Source of the DNA: Halosaccharopolyspora lacisalsi
GTDB taxonomy: Bacteria; Actinomycetota; Actinomycetes; Mycobacteriales; Pseudonocardiaceae
Length of the DNA stretch: 64,000 bases
Direction: 5' to 3'
NCBI RefSeq assembly: GCF_014137975.1
Contig: NZ_JACGWZ010000001.1
Coordinates: forward strand, 682,001 to 746,000
In this document: one piece after another, positions 37,288 to 46,259 of the stretch
Layout: the number at the start of each line of letters is the position of its first letter
Numbering within the stretch: the first letter of the stretch is position 1
The notes under the pieces: model-generated
What the model was told of the DNA's origin: nothing
The model's database searches: none
Seen by the model: the letters and a program-made list of their open reading frames with translations, nothing else
Position numbers and translations under genes: made by a program

Positions 37288-37776
37288 CTACACCCAGGCG
37301 GCGAGGACGCCGGGGGCCAGGATGAGCGCGGTGAAGCGCGTGAACCGGCCGACGAAACCGGTGATCAGGAAGGTGTACAGCGGGATTCTCGCCCATCCCG
37401 CCGCCACGGTCAGCGCCAGGAACGGAGGAACGCTCGCCGCCGCGCTGACGAGCAGGACGCCACCGGTCCACACCGGACGCCGGTGGCAACTGCTCCGGAA
37501 CCGCTCCAGCCAGCCGCGCCAGCGTCCCGACCGGTTCGTCCCGTTCCTGCCCCGGAGAAAAGCCGGTAGCCGAATGACGTCCCGCGCCGCGTAGTAGTGC
37601 AGGAGTTTGCCGCCGATCTGGCCGACGGTGATGACCACGGCCAGCAGCCACCAGGGCAGGTGCGGACCCTTCATGACCAGGCCGACCACGAAGATCTCCA
37701 CACTGACGAGTGGAAACACGGCGGAAAGCACCGATACCCCGAACGCCGCTGAGGTCAGACCGATTGCCGGCAGCAC
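37288..37776 (-). CDS. Small DedA/VTT-like membrane protein
   Basis: The 162-residue protein has about four spans: ASVLSAVFPLVSVEIFVVGLV-like N-terminus, LPWWLLAVVITVGQIGGKLLHYYAAR, GGVLLVSAAASVPPFLALTVAAG and TFLITGFVGRFTRFTALIL. The order and motifs (SVEIFVVGL, GQIGGKLLHYYAAR, GRFTRF) resemble the YqaA/DedA branch of VTT proteins, several of which move phospholipids or undecaprenyl phosphate. This assignment is by pattern only. The GTG start at 37776 is the first in frame. Confidence 0.6.
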   Translation of the reverse strand: MLPAIGLTSAAFGVSVLSAVFPLVSVEIFVVGLVMKGPHLPWWLLAVVITVGQIGGKLLHYYAARDVIRLPAFLRGRNGTNRSGRWRGWLERFRSSCHRRPVWTGGVLLVSAAASVPPFLALTVAAGWARIPLYTFLITGFVGRFTRFTALILAPGVLAAWV

Positions 37777-37854
37777 GTTGCCTCCGTGAGGTCGGGAGTA
37801 TCACAGCACAGATTAACAACGATGTGCCAACGATCCGTGGAGCAGTGCGATGTG

Positions 37855-38421
37855 TCATCGCTCCTGCTCGAACCGTAGATCCAGTCCGCCGGACAGTCGC
37901 AGCTCCCGAAGCGGGCGTCCGCTCGCGTCGAGGGTGCGCACCGTGCCGTCTGGGTCCCAGCCCAGGCCGCGGAAGAACGACATCGTGGCCTCGTCGGCCT
38001 CGGGGACCCAGGTGACGCCCCGGGTCCATCCGCCTTCGGTGAGTCGCCGGGCCATCATGCCCAGCAGGCGTCCGCCGTGTCCCCGGCGTCCCCAGCGCGG
38101 TTCCACCAGCAGGGTGCTGATCAGCGCGGTCGTCGCCGCGTCCGAGGGCACCGTGCCGTCGGCGGCGGCGACCTCGGACTCGGGTGCGGCTCCGGCGGCG
38201 CAGAAGCCCACCACCCATTCGCCCTCGGTGGCCACCACCACCGTGGCGGGCCCTTCGGTCACGGCCTGCCGCCACTGCCGTTCGTTCGTGGTGGCGTCCA
38301 GGTCGTCGAGGACCTCGGTGGGGAGCAGGTCGCTGTAGGCGCTGCGCCAGGTCGTCACCTGGATGCGCGTGATCTCGGTCGCGTCGGACGGGGTGGCGGC
38401 GCGCACGTCGGCATCGGCCAT
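37855..38421 (-). CDS. GNAT family N-acetyltransferase
   Basis: The 188-residue protein has the GNAT core: ADVRAATPSDATEITRIQVTTWRSAYSDLL at the start, LISTLLVEPRWGRRGHGGRLLGMMA (acetyl-CoA-binding R/QxxGxG/A motif), and FFRGLGWDPDG near the end. The substrate is unknown. The ATG at 38421 is preferred because AACCTA (TAGGTT on the minus strand) at 38429-38434 lies 7 nt upstream, as for a leaderless transcript; a TTG at 38430 would overlap that box. Confidence 0.85.
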   Translation of the reverse strand: MADADVRAATPSDATEITRIQVTTWRSAYSDLLPTEVLDDLDATTNERQWRQAVTEGPATVVVATEGEWVVGFCAAGAAPESEVAAADGTVPSDAATTALISTLLVEPRWGRRGHGGRLLGMMARRLTEGGWTRGVTWVPEADEATMSFFRGLGWDPDGTVRTLDASGRPLRELRLSGGLDLRFEQER

Positions 38422-38503
38422 GTGCGACAACCTAACGTGTCCGGGTTTCCACGGTCAGCCGCCGTCGACGGGGCGCGGTCGGGAACTGTCGGAGCGTGCT
38501 GGC

Positions 38504-39736
38504 ATGATCCCGGCCGTGCAGACGATGAGTGTTGCCGCGGCCCGGCGCACGGCCTTGGCCGCTCAGGGGTTCGCGGACGGTCGGCCCGGCGGTGGGATCG
38601 ACCGCAGGCACCTGCGGCGGTTCCTGGAGCGGACGAAACTGGTGCAACTGGACTCCGTCAACGTCGCGGTCCGCGCCCACTACATGCCGCTTTACAGCCG
38701 CATCGGCTGCTATCCGCGCGAGCTGATCGACAAGGCCGCGTGGTCGCATCGCGCTCGGCAACCCCGGCTGCTGGTCGAGTACTGGGCGCACGAGGCCTCG
38801 CTGATCCCGGTCGAGGACTGGCCGTTGTTGCGGTGGCGGATGCGTCGCCACGGTGGCTCCTGGCGCACGAAGTCGCGGGAGCTGCTGGAGCGGGCTCCCG
38901 GACTGGTCGACGACGTGCTGGCGGCGGTCAAGGAGAGCGGTCCCGTCGGGGCGGGAGCGCTGGAGACCGAGCTCGGCGGTGGACGCAAGCGGGGTAGCGG
39001 TCCCTGGTGGAACCGCACGGACACCAAGCAGGCCTGCGAGCTGCTGTTCGCCACCGGTGAGCTGACCACCGGCGCGCGCCGTGGTTTCGAGCGGCTCTAC
39101 GACCTGCCCGAGCGGGTACTGCCCGCCGAGGTGCTGGCGCGGGATCCGGAGGAGGACGACGCGGTGCGCGCGCTGGTCGAGCGTTCCGCGCACGCTCTCG
39201 GCGTGGCGACCGAGTCCGATCTCCGCGACTACTATCGGCTCGGCGCCGCGCAGTGCGGACAGGCCACCGCGGAACTGGTCGAGGAGGGCGTCCTGGAGCC
39301 CGTCGCGGTGCACGGCTGGAGCAAGCGGGCTTATCGGCACAAGGCGGCGCGGACGCCGCGCGCCGTGACCGGACGTGCCCTGCTGTGCCCGTTCGACCCG
39401 CTGATCTGGCAACGCGAACGCGCCGAGCGACTGTTCGGATTCCGCTACCGCATCGAGATCTACGTGCCCGAGCCGCGGCGGGTCTACGGGTACTACGTCT
39501 TCCCGTTCCTGCTCGACGGTGAACTCGTGGCCCGCGTGGACCTCAAGGCCGACCGGACAGCGGGTCTGTTGCGGGTGCGCGGCGCGTTCGCCGAGGCCGA
39601 CGGCGACGTCGGCAGGATCGTCCCCGAGCTCGCGGACGCCCTCGGGGACATGGCCCGGTGGCTGGGACTGGCCGGTGTCGCCGTCGAGGAGCGCGGAGAC
39701 CTCGCGAGACCGCTCCGCCTCAAACGGCCGAGGTGA
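38504..39736 (+). CDS. YcaQ-type winged-helix DNA glycosylase
   Basis: The 410-residue protein belongs to the HTH_42/YcaQ (AlkX, AlkZ-like) family: LRRFLERTKLVQLDSVNVAVRAHYMPLYSRIGCY at the start, LLVEYWAHEASLIPVEDWPLLRWRM, and near the C-terminus LLCPFDPLIWQRERAERLFGFRYRIEIYVP with KRVYGYYVFPFLL-like residues. The QLD motif (VQLDSV) holds the catalytic residues used in unhooking interstrand crosslinks. Starts at 38504 (ATG), 38516 (GTG) and 38525 (ATG) are all possible. The 3' end overlaps the convergent DUF4097 gene by 17 bp. Confidence 0.85.
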   Translation: MIPAVQTMSVAAARRTALAAQGFADGRPGGGIDRRHLRRFLERTKLVQLDSVNVAVRAHYMPLYSRIGCYPRELIDKAAWSHRARQPRLLVEYWAHEASLIPVEDWPLLRWRMRRHGGSWRTKSRELLERAPGLVDDVLAAVKESGPVGAGALETELGGGRKRGSGPWWNRTDTKQACELLFATGELTTGARRGFERLYDLPERVLPAEVLARDPEEDDAVRALVERSAHALGVATESDLRDYYRLGAAQCGQATAELVEEGVLEPVAVHGWSKRAYRHKAARTPRAVTGRALLCPFDPLIWQRERAERLFGFRYRIEIYVPEPRRVYGYYVFPFLLDGELVARVDLKADRTAGLLRVRGAFAEADGDVGRIVPELADALGDMARWLGLAGVAVEERGDLARPLRLKRPR

Positions 39737-40643
39737 TCAGCGCCTCGCCGCTGCCGGTACGTCCGAAGATCCGCAGTGCCGGTTCCTGCGGTGGTGGTTC
39801 CTCGGAGACGACCAGTTCGCTGCGGGCCGTTCCCGTCGACGAGGTCAGGTCCACGTCGGCGAGCGTCCCGTGCCGCACGGCCACGTGCAACCCGCCGGAA
39901 CCGGTGATCAGCTCGGTCTTCCCGGACGCCGCGTCGGCCACGCTGAGGGTGCCGCTGCCGGAGCGCACCAGCACGTCACCGCCGACCGTGCCCAGCCACA
40001 CGTCACCGTTGCCGGTGACCACCGAGGACGCCTCCTCCAGCGCGGCGATCTCGATCTCGCCGCTGCCGCTGCGGGCGTGCACCCCGGCGGGCATCGCGCC
40101 GAGTCGGAGCTGCCCGGAGCCGGTGCGGACGGTGGCGCTGCCGGTGACCCGCTGCGTGGTCACGTCCCCGGAGCCGGTCTGAATCCGGGCCTTGCCGGCC
40201 TCGCCGGTGATCGTCACGGTCCCCGATCCGGTGCGCACCCCGACCTGCGATCCGGTGGGGGCCTGGACCTTCACCGCCAGCGGCACGGTGCGCAGCGGCG
40301 GGGTGCCCGGCGGGTGCACCGCGAGTCGGTTGCCGGTCATGTCGATGCGGGTCTGCCGTAACGCTTCGGCGGTGGAGTCCTCGACGGTTCCGCCGCCGTT
40401 TTTCGCGACGTTGTCGCCGATCTGCTCGCTGACCCAGCTCAGCAGCCCGCTGAGCCCGCTGCGCCAGTCCGGGCTGCCGGACTCGGGATCGTGCCTGATC
40501 TCCACGTGCGTCAGCGCGGTCTCGGTCAGTTCGACGGTGACCGGGCCGATGTGATTGCTGATGTCCAGCTCGATCGCGCGTTCGGTGTCGAAGTCGTTGG
40601 TACGGACGAGCTCGTGGGGTCCGTCCTCGAAGTCCTGACTCAC
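39720..40643 (-). CDS. DUF4097 beta-strand repeat protein
   Basis: The 307-residue protein has an N-terminal part of unknown fold and then a regular series of short repeats built around RTGSGxV (VRTGSGTVTITG, IQTGSGDVTTQ, VRTGSGQLRL, ARSGSGEIEI, VTGNGDVWL, VRSGSGTLSV, ITGSGGLHV). This is the DUF4097 right-handed beta-helix pattern. It has no signal peptide, so it is probably cytoplasmic, unlike many adhesin-like members. It lies 18 bp after the ribbon-helix-helix gene and is probably co-transcribed with it. Confidence 0.85.
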   Translation of the reverse strand: MSQDFEDGPHELVRTNDFDTERAIELDISNHIGPVTVELTETALTHVEIRHDPESGSPDWRSGLSGLLSWVSEQIGDNVAKNGGGTVEDSTAEALRQTRIDMTGNRLAVHPPGTPPLRTVPLAVKVQAPTGSQVGVRTGSGTVTITGEAGKARIQTGSGDVTTQRVTGSATVRTGSGQLRLGAMPAGVHARSGSGEIEIAALEEASSVVTGNGDVWLGTVGGDVLVRSGSGTLSVADAASGKTELITGSGGLHVAVRHGTLADVDLTSSTGTARSELVVSEEPPPQEPALRIFGRTGSGEALITSAV

Positions 40644-40661
40644 TTTTTCGTCTCGCTTCCT

Positions 40662-41207
40662 TCAGCCTCGGACCCAACCGCGCACCTGCGAGCCGCCGGA
40701 GCTCTCACGTCCCCACCGGCCCCGGCCGCTGAAGGAGCGATCACCCTGCCGCTGTTCCCACGGCCCGCGCGGGCTCCCGCCGTGCAGAGCGCCCTGCACG
40801 GCCTGGGCCACCCACGTGTTCAGCGAGACGCCCTGGGTGGAGGCGGCCTGCTCGGCCTGCCCCTTGATCTCGTCGAGCAACCGCAGCGTGATCCGACTGA
40901 TGTCACCGCTGTCCCCGGGCGGCGGCGGTGTCGGTTCCTCGGCGACGGAGGGGCCCGGTTCGGGGGCTTCTCCACTGACCATGACCCGCAGGTCCCGCCC
41001 GTCCAGCCGGACGTCGACGACCTGCCCGTCCAGCTGCGTGGTCACCTCGGCGGCGAGGTCGGACAGGGCGTTCATGAGCGCCAGCCTGGTCGCGGGCTCG
41101 ACGGTGGCGGCCAGCACGGCGGCCGTCTGCCGGGTCTGCTCGTCCCCGGCCGAGGCCGCCGCGGTGAGGTCCTCGCGGAGTTGGTTGACGTAGGGGCTCA
41201 AATCCAT
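40662..41207 (-). CDS. Protein with ribbon-helix-helix domain (HicB/Arc-like)
   Basis: The 181-residue protein carries a ribbon-helix-helix at about residues 104-142: ISRITLRLLDEIKGQAEQAASTQGVSLNTWVAQAVQGAL. The N-terminal 70 residues are helical and may be a dimer or sensor domain; the C-terminal 35 residues are Gly/Arg-rich. Toxin-antitoxin antidotes of the HicB class have this layout, but no toxin gene is adjacent; the next gene is DUF4097. Nested palindromes just upstream of the ATG may be its own operator. It is divergent from thyX. Confidence 0.8.
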   Translation of the reverse strand: MDLSPYVNQLREDLTAAASAGDEQTRQTAAVLAATVEPATRLALMNALSDLAAEVTTQLDGQVVDVRLDGRDLRVMVSGEAPEPGPSVAEEPTPPPPGDSGDISRITLRLLDEIKGQAEQAASTQGVSLNTWVAQAVQGALHGGSPRGPWEQRQGDRSFSGRGRWGRESSGGSQVRGWVRG

Positions 41208-41236
41208 GACACCACAATGACGTCACCTTCGGTGTC
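41208..41236. promoter_or_regulatory. Nested palindrome at the RHH/thyX divergent region
   Basis: TGACGTCA (41218-41225) is framed by GACACC (41208-41213) and GGTGTC (41231-41236). It starts at the base next to the RHH start codon. A symmetric double site like this suits a ribbon-helix-helix dimer of dimers. Confidence 0.35.
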
Positions 41237-41379
41237 GCGCAAGTGCTGTGTGATGTCAGTGCGCGTCACGCCGTCGTCCGACGGCGGGGCGGAGGTGTCG
41301 GCGGGGCCCGTTAGGCTGGGTGTGGCCAGCAGAGACGTCGCCGGCGTGGCGGCGTACTAGAGGAAGGGGTTCGCCCGCC

Positions 41380-42132
41380 GTGACCGAGATCGTCCCGCCG
41401 AAGGTGCAACTGATCGGCAAGACCGAGTTCTTCCCGCCGGACGACGTGGACTGGTCGACCGACGCCGACGGTGGCCAGGCCCTGGCGGAGTTCGCCGGGC
41501 GGGCCTGCTACCAGTCCTGGAGCAAACCGAACCCGGCCACGGCGACCAACGCGGGCTACCTGGGTCACATCATGGAGGTCGGGCACCTGTCGGTGCTCGA
41601 ACACGGTTCGGTCACCTTCTACCTGACCGGGATGTCGCGGTCCCTGACCCACGAGCTGATCCGCCACCGGCACTTCTCGTTCTCCCAGCTGTCCCAGCGC
41701 TACGTCCCCGAGAAGGACGCGGCCGTGGTCGAGCCGGAGATCATCGCCGAGGACCCCGAGCTGCACGAGAAGTTCCGGGCGGCCACCGCGGCGAGCATCG
41801 AGGCCTACACCGAGCTGCAGCAGGCGCTGCAGGAGAAGTTCGCCGACGAGCCGAAGGCCACGCTGCGCCGCAAGCAGGCCCGGCAGGCCGCGCGCTCGGT
41901 GCTGCCCAACGCGGTGGAGACCCGCATCGTCGTCACGGGCAACTACCGCGCGTGGCGACACTTCATCGCGATGCGCGCCAGCGAGCACGCGGACGTGGAG
42001 ATCCGCGGCCTGGCCGTGGAGTGCTTGCGCCAGTTGCAGAAGGTCGCGGCCAACGTGTTCGGCGACTTCGAGATCACCGCCCTGCGCGACGGCACCGAGG
42101 TCGCTTCCAGCCCCTACGTCACCGAGGGGTAG
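41380..42132 (+). CDS. thyX: FAD-dependent thymidylate synthase
   Basis: ThyX methylates dUMP to dTMP using FAD, NADPH and methylene-tetrahydrofolate. The 250-residue protein has the ThyX motif [14 protein letters not shown] (RHRxxS) near residue 95, [17 protein letters not shown] before it, and the C-terminal [23 protein letters not shown]. The GTG at 41380 is preceded by AGGAAGG. The gene is divergent from the RHH gene and about 120 bp ahead of the next gene. Its cofactor pathway gene ribF lies in this window. Confidence 0.96.
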   Translation: MTEIVPPKVQLIGKTEFFPPDDVDWSTDADGGQALAEFAGRACYQSWSKPNPATATNAGYLGHIMEVGHLSVLEHGSVTFYLTGMSRSLTHELIRHRHFSFSQLSQRYVPEKDAAVVEPEIIAEDPELHEKFRAATAASIEAYTELQQALQEKFADEPKATLRRKQARQAARSVLPNAVETRIVVTGNYRAWRHFIAMRASEHADVEIRGLAVECLRQLQKVAANVFGDFEITALRDGTEVASSPYVTEG

Positions 42133-42242
42133 GTGCGCACGGGGGTTGCGGTTCCACACGAAACCGTAGCCCCCGATCGGGTTACGAGGGTTACGGCGCC
42201 GATTCGTGACGCCACCCACCGGCGTGGTCGGCAAGATCCGGA

Positions 42243-42248
42243 TAGAGT
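42243..42248 (+). promoter_or_regulatory. Putative -10 box of the TIGR03085 gene (leaderless)
   Basis: TAGAGT ends 6 nt before the ATG at 42255, with no Shine-Dalgarno sequence. Confidence 0.45.
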
Positions 42249-42254
42249 GGCCGC

Positions 42255-42881
42255 ATGGGTGTGGCCAGTGATGAACGCCAGCAGTTGTGTGACCTGCTCT
42301 CCAGGGTCGGCCCGGACGCGCCGACCCTGTGCGGGGAATGGCGGACCAGGGACCTCGCCGTGCACCTGGTCGTGCGTGAGCGACGGCCGGACGCGCTGGC
42401 GGGCAGGTTCGTCAAGTCCCTGTCCGGTCGCAGTGACAAGATCGAGGGCGAGCTGCGGGAGCTGCCGTTCTCGGACCTGATAGACCGCATTCGCCAGGGG
42501 CCGCCGAAGTGGAACCCGCTGGGGATCGGCGCCGTGGACGAGACGGTCAACAGCGCGGAGTTCTACGTCCACCACGAGGACGTACGACGCGCCCAGCCGG
42601 ACTGGCAGCCGCGGCCCACCGACGACGCCCGCGAGGAGGCCCTGTGGAAGGCGCTGTCCAAGAGCGCCAAGGTCTTCTACGGGCGCAGCCCGGTGGGGGT
42701 GACCCTGCGGCGACCGGACGGCAGTGAGATCGCGGCCAAGCAGGGACCGCGCACGGTGCGCATCCTGGGCGAGCCCAGCGAACTGATCCTGCACGCGTTC
42801 AGCCGCAACGTGGCGCGCGTCTCCTTCGAGGGCAACGACGCCGACGTGCTCGCGGTCGAGGATCTGCGGCGCAGCTTCTGA
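42255..42881 (+). CDS. TIGR03085 family metal-binding protein (DinB/MDMPI-like)
   Basis: The 208-residue protein matches the TIGR03085 group of the mycothiol-dependent maleylpyruvate isomerase superfamily. Diagnostic pieces are DERQQLCDLLSRVGPDAPTLCGEWRTRDLAVHLVVRERRPDAL, where the His of AVHL is a likely metal ligand, and VNSAEFYVHHEDVRRAQPDW with a further HH pair. Such proteins probably bind a divalent metal and may use mycothiol; the reaction is unknown. It lies between thyX and dapA, each with its own promoter. Confidence 0.82.
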   Translation: MGVASDERQQLCDLLSRVGPDAPTLCGEWRTRDLAVHLVVRERRPDALAGRFVKSLSGRSDKIEGELRELPFSDLIDRIRQGPPKWNPLGIGAVDETVNSAEFYVHHEDVRRAQPDWQPRPTDDAREEALWKALSKSAKVFYGRSPVGVTLRRPDGSEIAAKQGPRTVRILGEPSELILHAFSRNVARVSFEGNDADVLAVEDLRRSF

Positions 42882-43049
42882 ACGCGAGCTCTCTTCGGGA
42901 ACGGAAATTCGTGCGTGCCTGCCCGGCAGCACCGGAACAAACGCACCGTCCGGGCCTCCGTGGCGGTGGGTTTCCGCGCTGCCGGGATCGCGCCGGTTCT
43001 CGGGCGAAACGATTCCGGTGTGGGCGCGTCGAACAGCGCTCCCACGAGG

Positions 43050-43055
43050 TAGCGT
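43050..43055 (+). promoter_or_regulatory. Putative -10 box of dapA (leaderless)
   Basis: TAGCGT ends 7 nt before the ATG of dapA. Confidence 0.45.
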
Positions 43056-43062
43056 CAGGGTT

Positions 43063-44007
43063 ATGACCGTCTGTCCCACCGCCACCGAAGGCCGCCCGTT
43101 CGGCCGGAACCTGACCGCCATGGTGACCCCGTTCGACTCCACGGGGAAACTGGATCTGAACCTGGCCCAGGAGCTGGCCGCCTATCTGGTCGACCACATC
43201 GGCAACGACGGCCTGGTCATCAACGGCACGACCGGGGAGAGCCCCACGACCACCGACGAGGAGAAGGAAAGCCTGATCCGCGCGGTCGTCGAAGCGGTCG
43301 GGGACCGCGCCACGGTCGTCTCCGGGGCGGGCACCAACGACACCGCGCACTCGGTGGAGCTGGCCCGCGGCGCCGAGAAGGCGGGCGCGCACGGGCTGCT
43401 GGTCGTGACGCCGTACTACTCGCGCCCGCCGCAGGAGGGCCTCTACGGGCACTTCACGACGGTGGCCGACGCGACCGAACTGCCGGTGATGCTCTACGAC
43501 ATCCCGCCTCGCTCGGTCGTGCCGATCCAGACCGACACCCTCAAGCGGCTGGCCGAGCACCCCAGGATCAAGGCGGTCAAGGACTCCAAGCACGACCTGC
43601 TGTCCGGCATCGACGTGCTGGCCAACACCGACCTGGCCTACTACTCCGGGGAGGACCCGCTGAACCTGCCGTGGCTGTCCGTCGGAGCGGTGGGCTTCGT
43701 CAGCGTGATCGGCCACGTCGTCGGCGACCGGCTGCGCCAGATGCTCGACGCCCACGAGTCGGGCGACATCGCCGGTGCCCGCGAGATCCACCACGGGTTG
43801 CTGCCGGTGTATCGCTCGATGAATTTCGTGGGAGGCGTCATCTTCTCCAAGACCGCCCTGCGGCTGTGCGGCTACGAGACCGGCCAGCCGCGGCTGCCGC
43901 TGCCTGCGGCCACCGACGAGCAGCTGCGCGTCATCACCAGTGATCTGTGGGATGCTGGACTGGTCCTGGTCAATCCCGATGCCGCAGCAGAGGTGAGCCC
44001 GCGTTGA
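43063..44007 (+). CDS. dapA: 4-hydroxy-tetrahydrodipicolinate synthase
   Basis: DapA condenses pyruvate with aspartate semialdehyde, the first committed step of lysine and diaminopimelate synthesis. The 314-residue TIM barrel has INGTTGESPTTTDEEK, VTPYYSRPPQEGLYGHF, MLYDIPPRS (catalytic Tyr nearby) and IKAVKDSKHDL with the Schiff-base Lys. The ATG at 43063 follows a leaderless-type -10 box. Its stop overlaps the TTG of rnj by four bases, so dapA-rnj form an operon, as in many actinomycetes. Confidence 0.96.
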   Translation: MTVCPTATEGRPFGRNLTAMVTPFDSTGKLDLNLAQELAAYLVDHIGNDGLVINGTTGESPTTTDEEKESLIRAVVEAVGDRATVVSGAGTNDTAHSVELARGAEKAGAHGLLVVTPYYSRPPQEGLYGHFTTVADATELPVMLYDIPPRSVVPIQTDTLKRLAEHPRIKAVKDSKHDLLSGIDVLANTDLAYYSGEDPLNLPWLSVGAVGFVSVIGHVVGDRLRQMLDAHESGDIAGAREIHHGLLPVYRSMNFVGGVIFSKTALRLCGYETGQPRLPLPAATDEQLRVITSDLWDAGLVLVNPDAAAEVSPR

Positions 44008-45728
44008 GCGCCCGCTCCACATCCACCGAGAACCACCCCGTCACACCGACTTCCTCCGCGCCTCCGCCACCCCTGGCCGAAGGCGCTCTCCGGGTGATGG
44101 CACTGGGCGGCATCGGCGAGGTCGGCCGGAACATGACCGTGTTCGAGTACGGGGGCAGGCTGCTCATCGTCGACTGCGGGGTGCTGTTCCCGCAGGACGA
44201 CGCCCCCGGGGTCGACCTGATCCTGCCCGACTTCGCTCCCATCGAGGAGCGGCTCGACGAGGTCGAGGCCCTGGTGGTCACCCACGGGCACGAGGACCAC
44301 ATCGGCGCCATCCCGTTCCTGCTGCGGCTGCGTCCGGAGCTGCCGGTGGTCGGTTCGCGGTTCACCCTGGGCCTGTTGGCGGCCAAGTGCAAGGAGCACC
44401 GCCTCAGTCCGACGCTGATCGAGGTGGCCGAGGGGCAGCGCAGCAAGCACGGCGTTTTCGACCTGGAGTTCTTCGCGGTCAACCACTCCATCCCGGACGC
44501 GTTGGCCGTGGCCGTCCGGACCCCGGCCGGCACGGCCCTGCACACCGGGGACGTCAAGCTCGACCAGCTGCCGCTGGACGGGCGGTTGACCGACCTGGCC
44601 GGCTTCTCGCGGCTGGGTGACGAGGGTGTGGACCTGTTCCTGGCCGACTCCACCAACGCCGAGGTGCCGGGATTCGTCACCCCGGAGCGCGAGATCGGCC
44701 CCGTCCTGGACTCGGTGGTCGCTCAGGCCACTCAGCGGCTGATCGTGGCGTGCTTCGCCAGTCACGTGCACCGGGTGCAGCAGGCTCTCGACGTCGCCGA
44801 GAAGCACGGGCGCAAGGTGTGCTTCGTCGGCCGCTCGATGGTGCGCAACATGGGCATCGCCGCCGAGCAGGGCATTCTGCGCGTGCCGGCGGGACTGCTG
44901 GTGGACTTGGACGAGGCGCTGGAGATGCCCCCGCACCTGGTGGTGTTCGTCTCGACCGGTTCCCAGGGAGAACCGCTGTCCGCGCTGTCGCGGATGGCCC
45001 GCGGCGAGCACCGGCAGATCAGCATCCGGCCCGGGGACACGGTGGCGCTGGCCAGCTCGCTGATCCCCGGTAACGAAACGGCGATCTTCGGTGTCATCAA
45101 CGGGCTGGTTCGCCTGGGGGCCGAGGTGGTGCACCAGGGCAGTTCGAAGGTGCACGTCTCGGGTCACGCCTCGGCGGGAGAGCTGCTGTACCTGTACAAC
45201 GCGGTCCGGCCGAGCAACGTCATGCCGCTGCACGGCGAGTGGCGGCACCTGCGCGCCAACGCCGAGCTGGCCGAGCTCACGGGAGTCCCGCCGGATCGCG
45301 TGCTCATCGCCGAGGACGGGGTCACGGTGGATCTCGTGGACGGGATCGCCGCTTTTTCCGGGCGCCGCGAGGTCGGCCACGTCTACGTCGACGGACTCTC
45401 CGTCGGCGATGTCGGCGAGTCCACGCTGTCGGACCGGCTGGTCCTGGGCGAGGGCGGATTCCTGTCGATCACGGTGGCCGTCGACGCGGCCACCGGGCGC
45501 GCGGTGTCACCGCCGACGGTCTCCGGGCGCGGGTTCTCCGATGACCCCAAGGCCCTCGACGACGTGGTCCCGCTGGTGGAGATGGAGTTGTCCCGCACCG
45601 AGTCCGAGGGCATCGTCGACACCCACCGCATCGCCCAGTCGGTGCGTCGCACGGTCGGGAAGTGGGTGGCCGACACTTACCGGCGGCGCCCGATGATCGT
45701 GCCGAACGTGCTGCCGGTCAGCTCCTGA
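44004..45728 (+). CDS. rnj: Ribonuclease J
   Basis: RNase J is a metallo-beta-lactamase/beta-CASP nuclease with 5'-3' exonuclease and endonuclease activity in RNA turnover. The 574-residue protein has VTHGHEDHIGAIPFLL (zinc motif), LHTGDVKLD, FLADSTNAEVPG, the beta-CASP domain (VIVAC-like LIVACFASHVHRVQQ) and VSGHASAGELLYLYNAV, with MPLHGEWRHLRANAELA as the last metal-site region. The TTG at 44004 overlaps the dapA stop (TTGA); no better start is in frame. A hairpin follows the stop. Confidence 0.93.
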   Translation: MSARSTSTENHPVTPTSSAPPPPLAEGALRVMALGGIGEVGRNMTVFEYGGRLLIVDCGVLFPQDDAPGVDLILPDFAPIEERLDEVEALVVTHGHEDHIGAIPFLLRLRPELPVVGSRFTLGLLAAKCKEHRLSPTLIEVAEGQRSKHGVFDLEFFAVNHSIPDALAVAVRTPAGTALHTGDVKLDQLPLDGRLTDLAGFSRLGDEGVDLFLADSTNAEVPGFVTPEREIGPVLDSVVAQATQRLIVACFASHVHRVQQALDVAEKHGRKVCFVGRSMVRNMGIAAEQGILRVPAGLLVDLDEALEMPPHLVVFVSTGSQGEPLSALSRMARGEHRQISIRPGDTVALASSLIPGNETAIFGVINGLVRLGAEVVHQGSSKVHVSGHASAGELLYLYNAVRPSNVMPLHGEWRHLRANAELAELTGVPPDRVLIAEDGVTVDLVDGIAAFSGRREVGHVYVDGLSVGDVGESTLSDRLVLGEGGFLSITVAVDAATGRAVSPPTVSGRGFSDDPKALDDVVPLVEMELSRTESEGIVDTHRIAQSVRRTVGKWVADTYRRRPMIVPNVLPVSS

Positions 45729-45754
45729 ATTCTTTTCGCTGAATCTCGATCGCT

Positions 45755-45786
45755 CGGCGGGCCGGTCATTTGGTCCGGTCCCGCCG
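45755..45786 (+). terminator. Hairpin terminator after rnj
   Basis: CGGCGGG pairs with CCCGCCG, and CCGG pairs with CCGG inside it, around a short AT-containing loop, about 26 nt after the rnj stop. Confidence 0.5.
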
Positions 45787-45967
45787 GAGTCGGTGAACAC
45801 GTGGTGCCCGCTCTCCGAATGCGGTGATCGTCCTGATCTCCTGTGGGGATCGAGATGCCGGATCGGCGTCGGGATGTCAGTGTTGAGACATCGGCCGGTA
45901 AGGGGTCGCGAACCGCGTGTTCGGATCTTGCGGGGGGTCGATAAATGCGTCGAGATAGGAGCGTTAT

Positions 45968-46259
45968 ATGCGTGCATCTGTCCGTCTCCTGGGTACCGCG
46001 TTCGCGACCGCCGGTCTGCTGGCTATGGGGTCGCCGGCCTTCGCCGCCGGTGGGCCTCCGGAGGTCGACGTCGAGGACGTTCAGGCTCAGCTCGCCGAGA
46101 ACGAGGGCGGTGACGGCGGTAACGGCGGCGACGGCGGCCTCGGTGTGAACGCCTGCGGCCTCATCCCGGTCTCGGTGCTGGGTGAGAACTCCGTGGAGTG
46201 CTCCGCCGGCAACGGCGGCGCCGGCGGCGACGGCGGCGACGCGGGCTCGACCCAGAAGT
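45968..46259 (+). repeat. 292-bp direct repeat, copy 1
   Basis: Positions 45968-46259 match 46555-46846 with a single difference (G to A at the seventh base). The left edge is the ATG itself and the right edge is the first T after the last shared AAG codon. Flanks on both sides are unrelated apart from the ribosome-binding site. Confidence 0.95.

Noticed and set aside
40662-41207. A toxin-antitoxin module
   Set aside because: No HicA-like or other toxin gene is adjacent on either strand.
42149-42166. GGTTCCACACGAAACC after thyX as a family member
   Set aside because: Three mismatches to the core and no shared flank; it may be only a weak hairpin.
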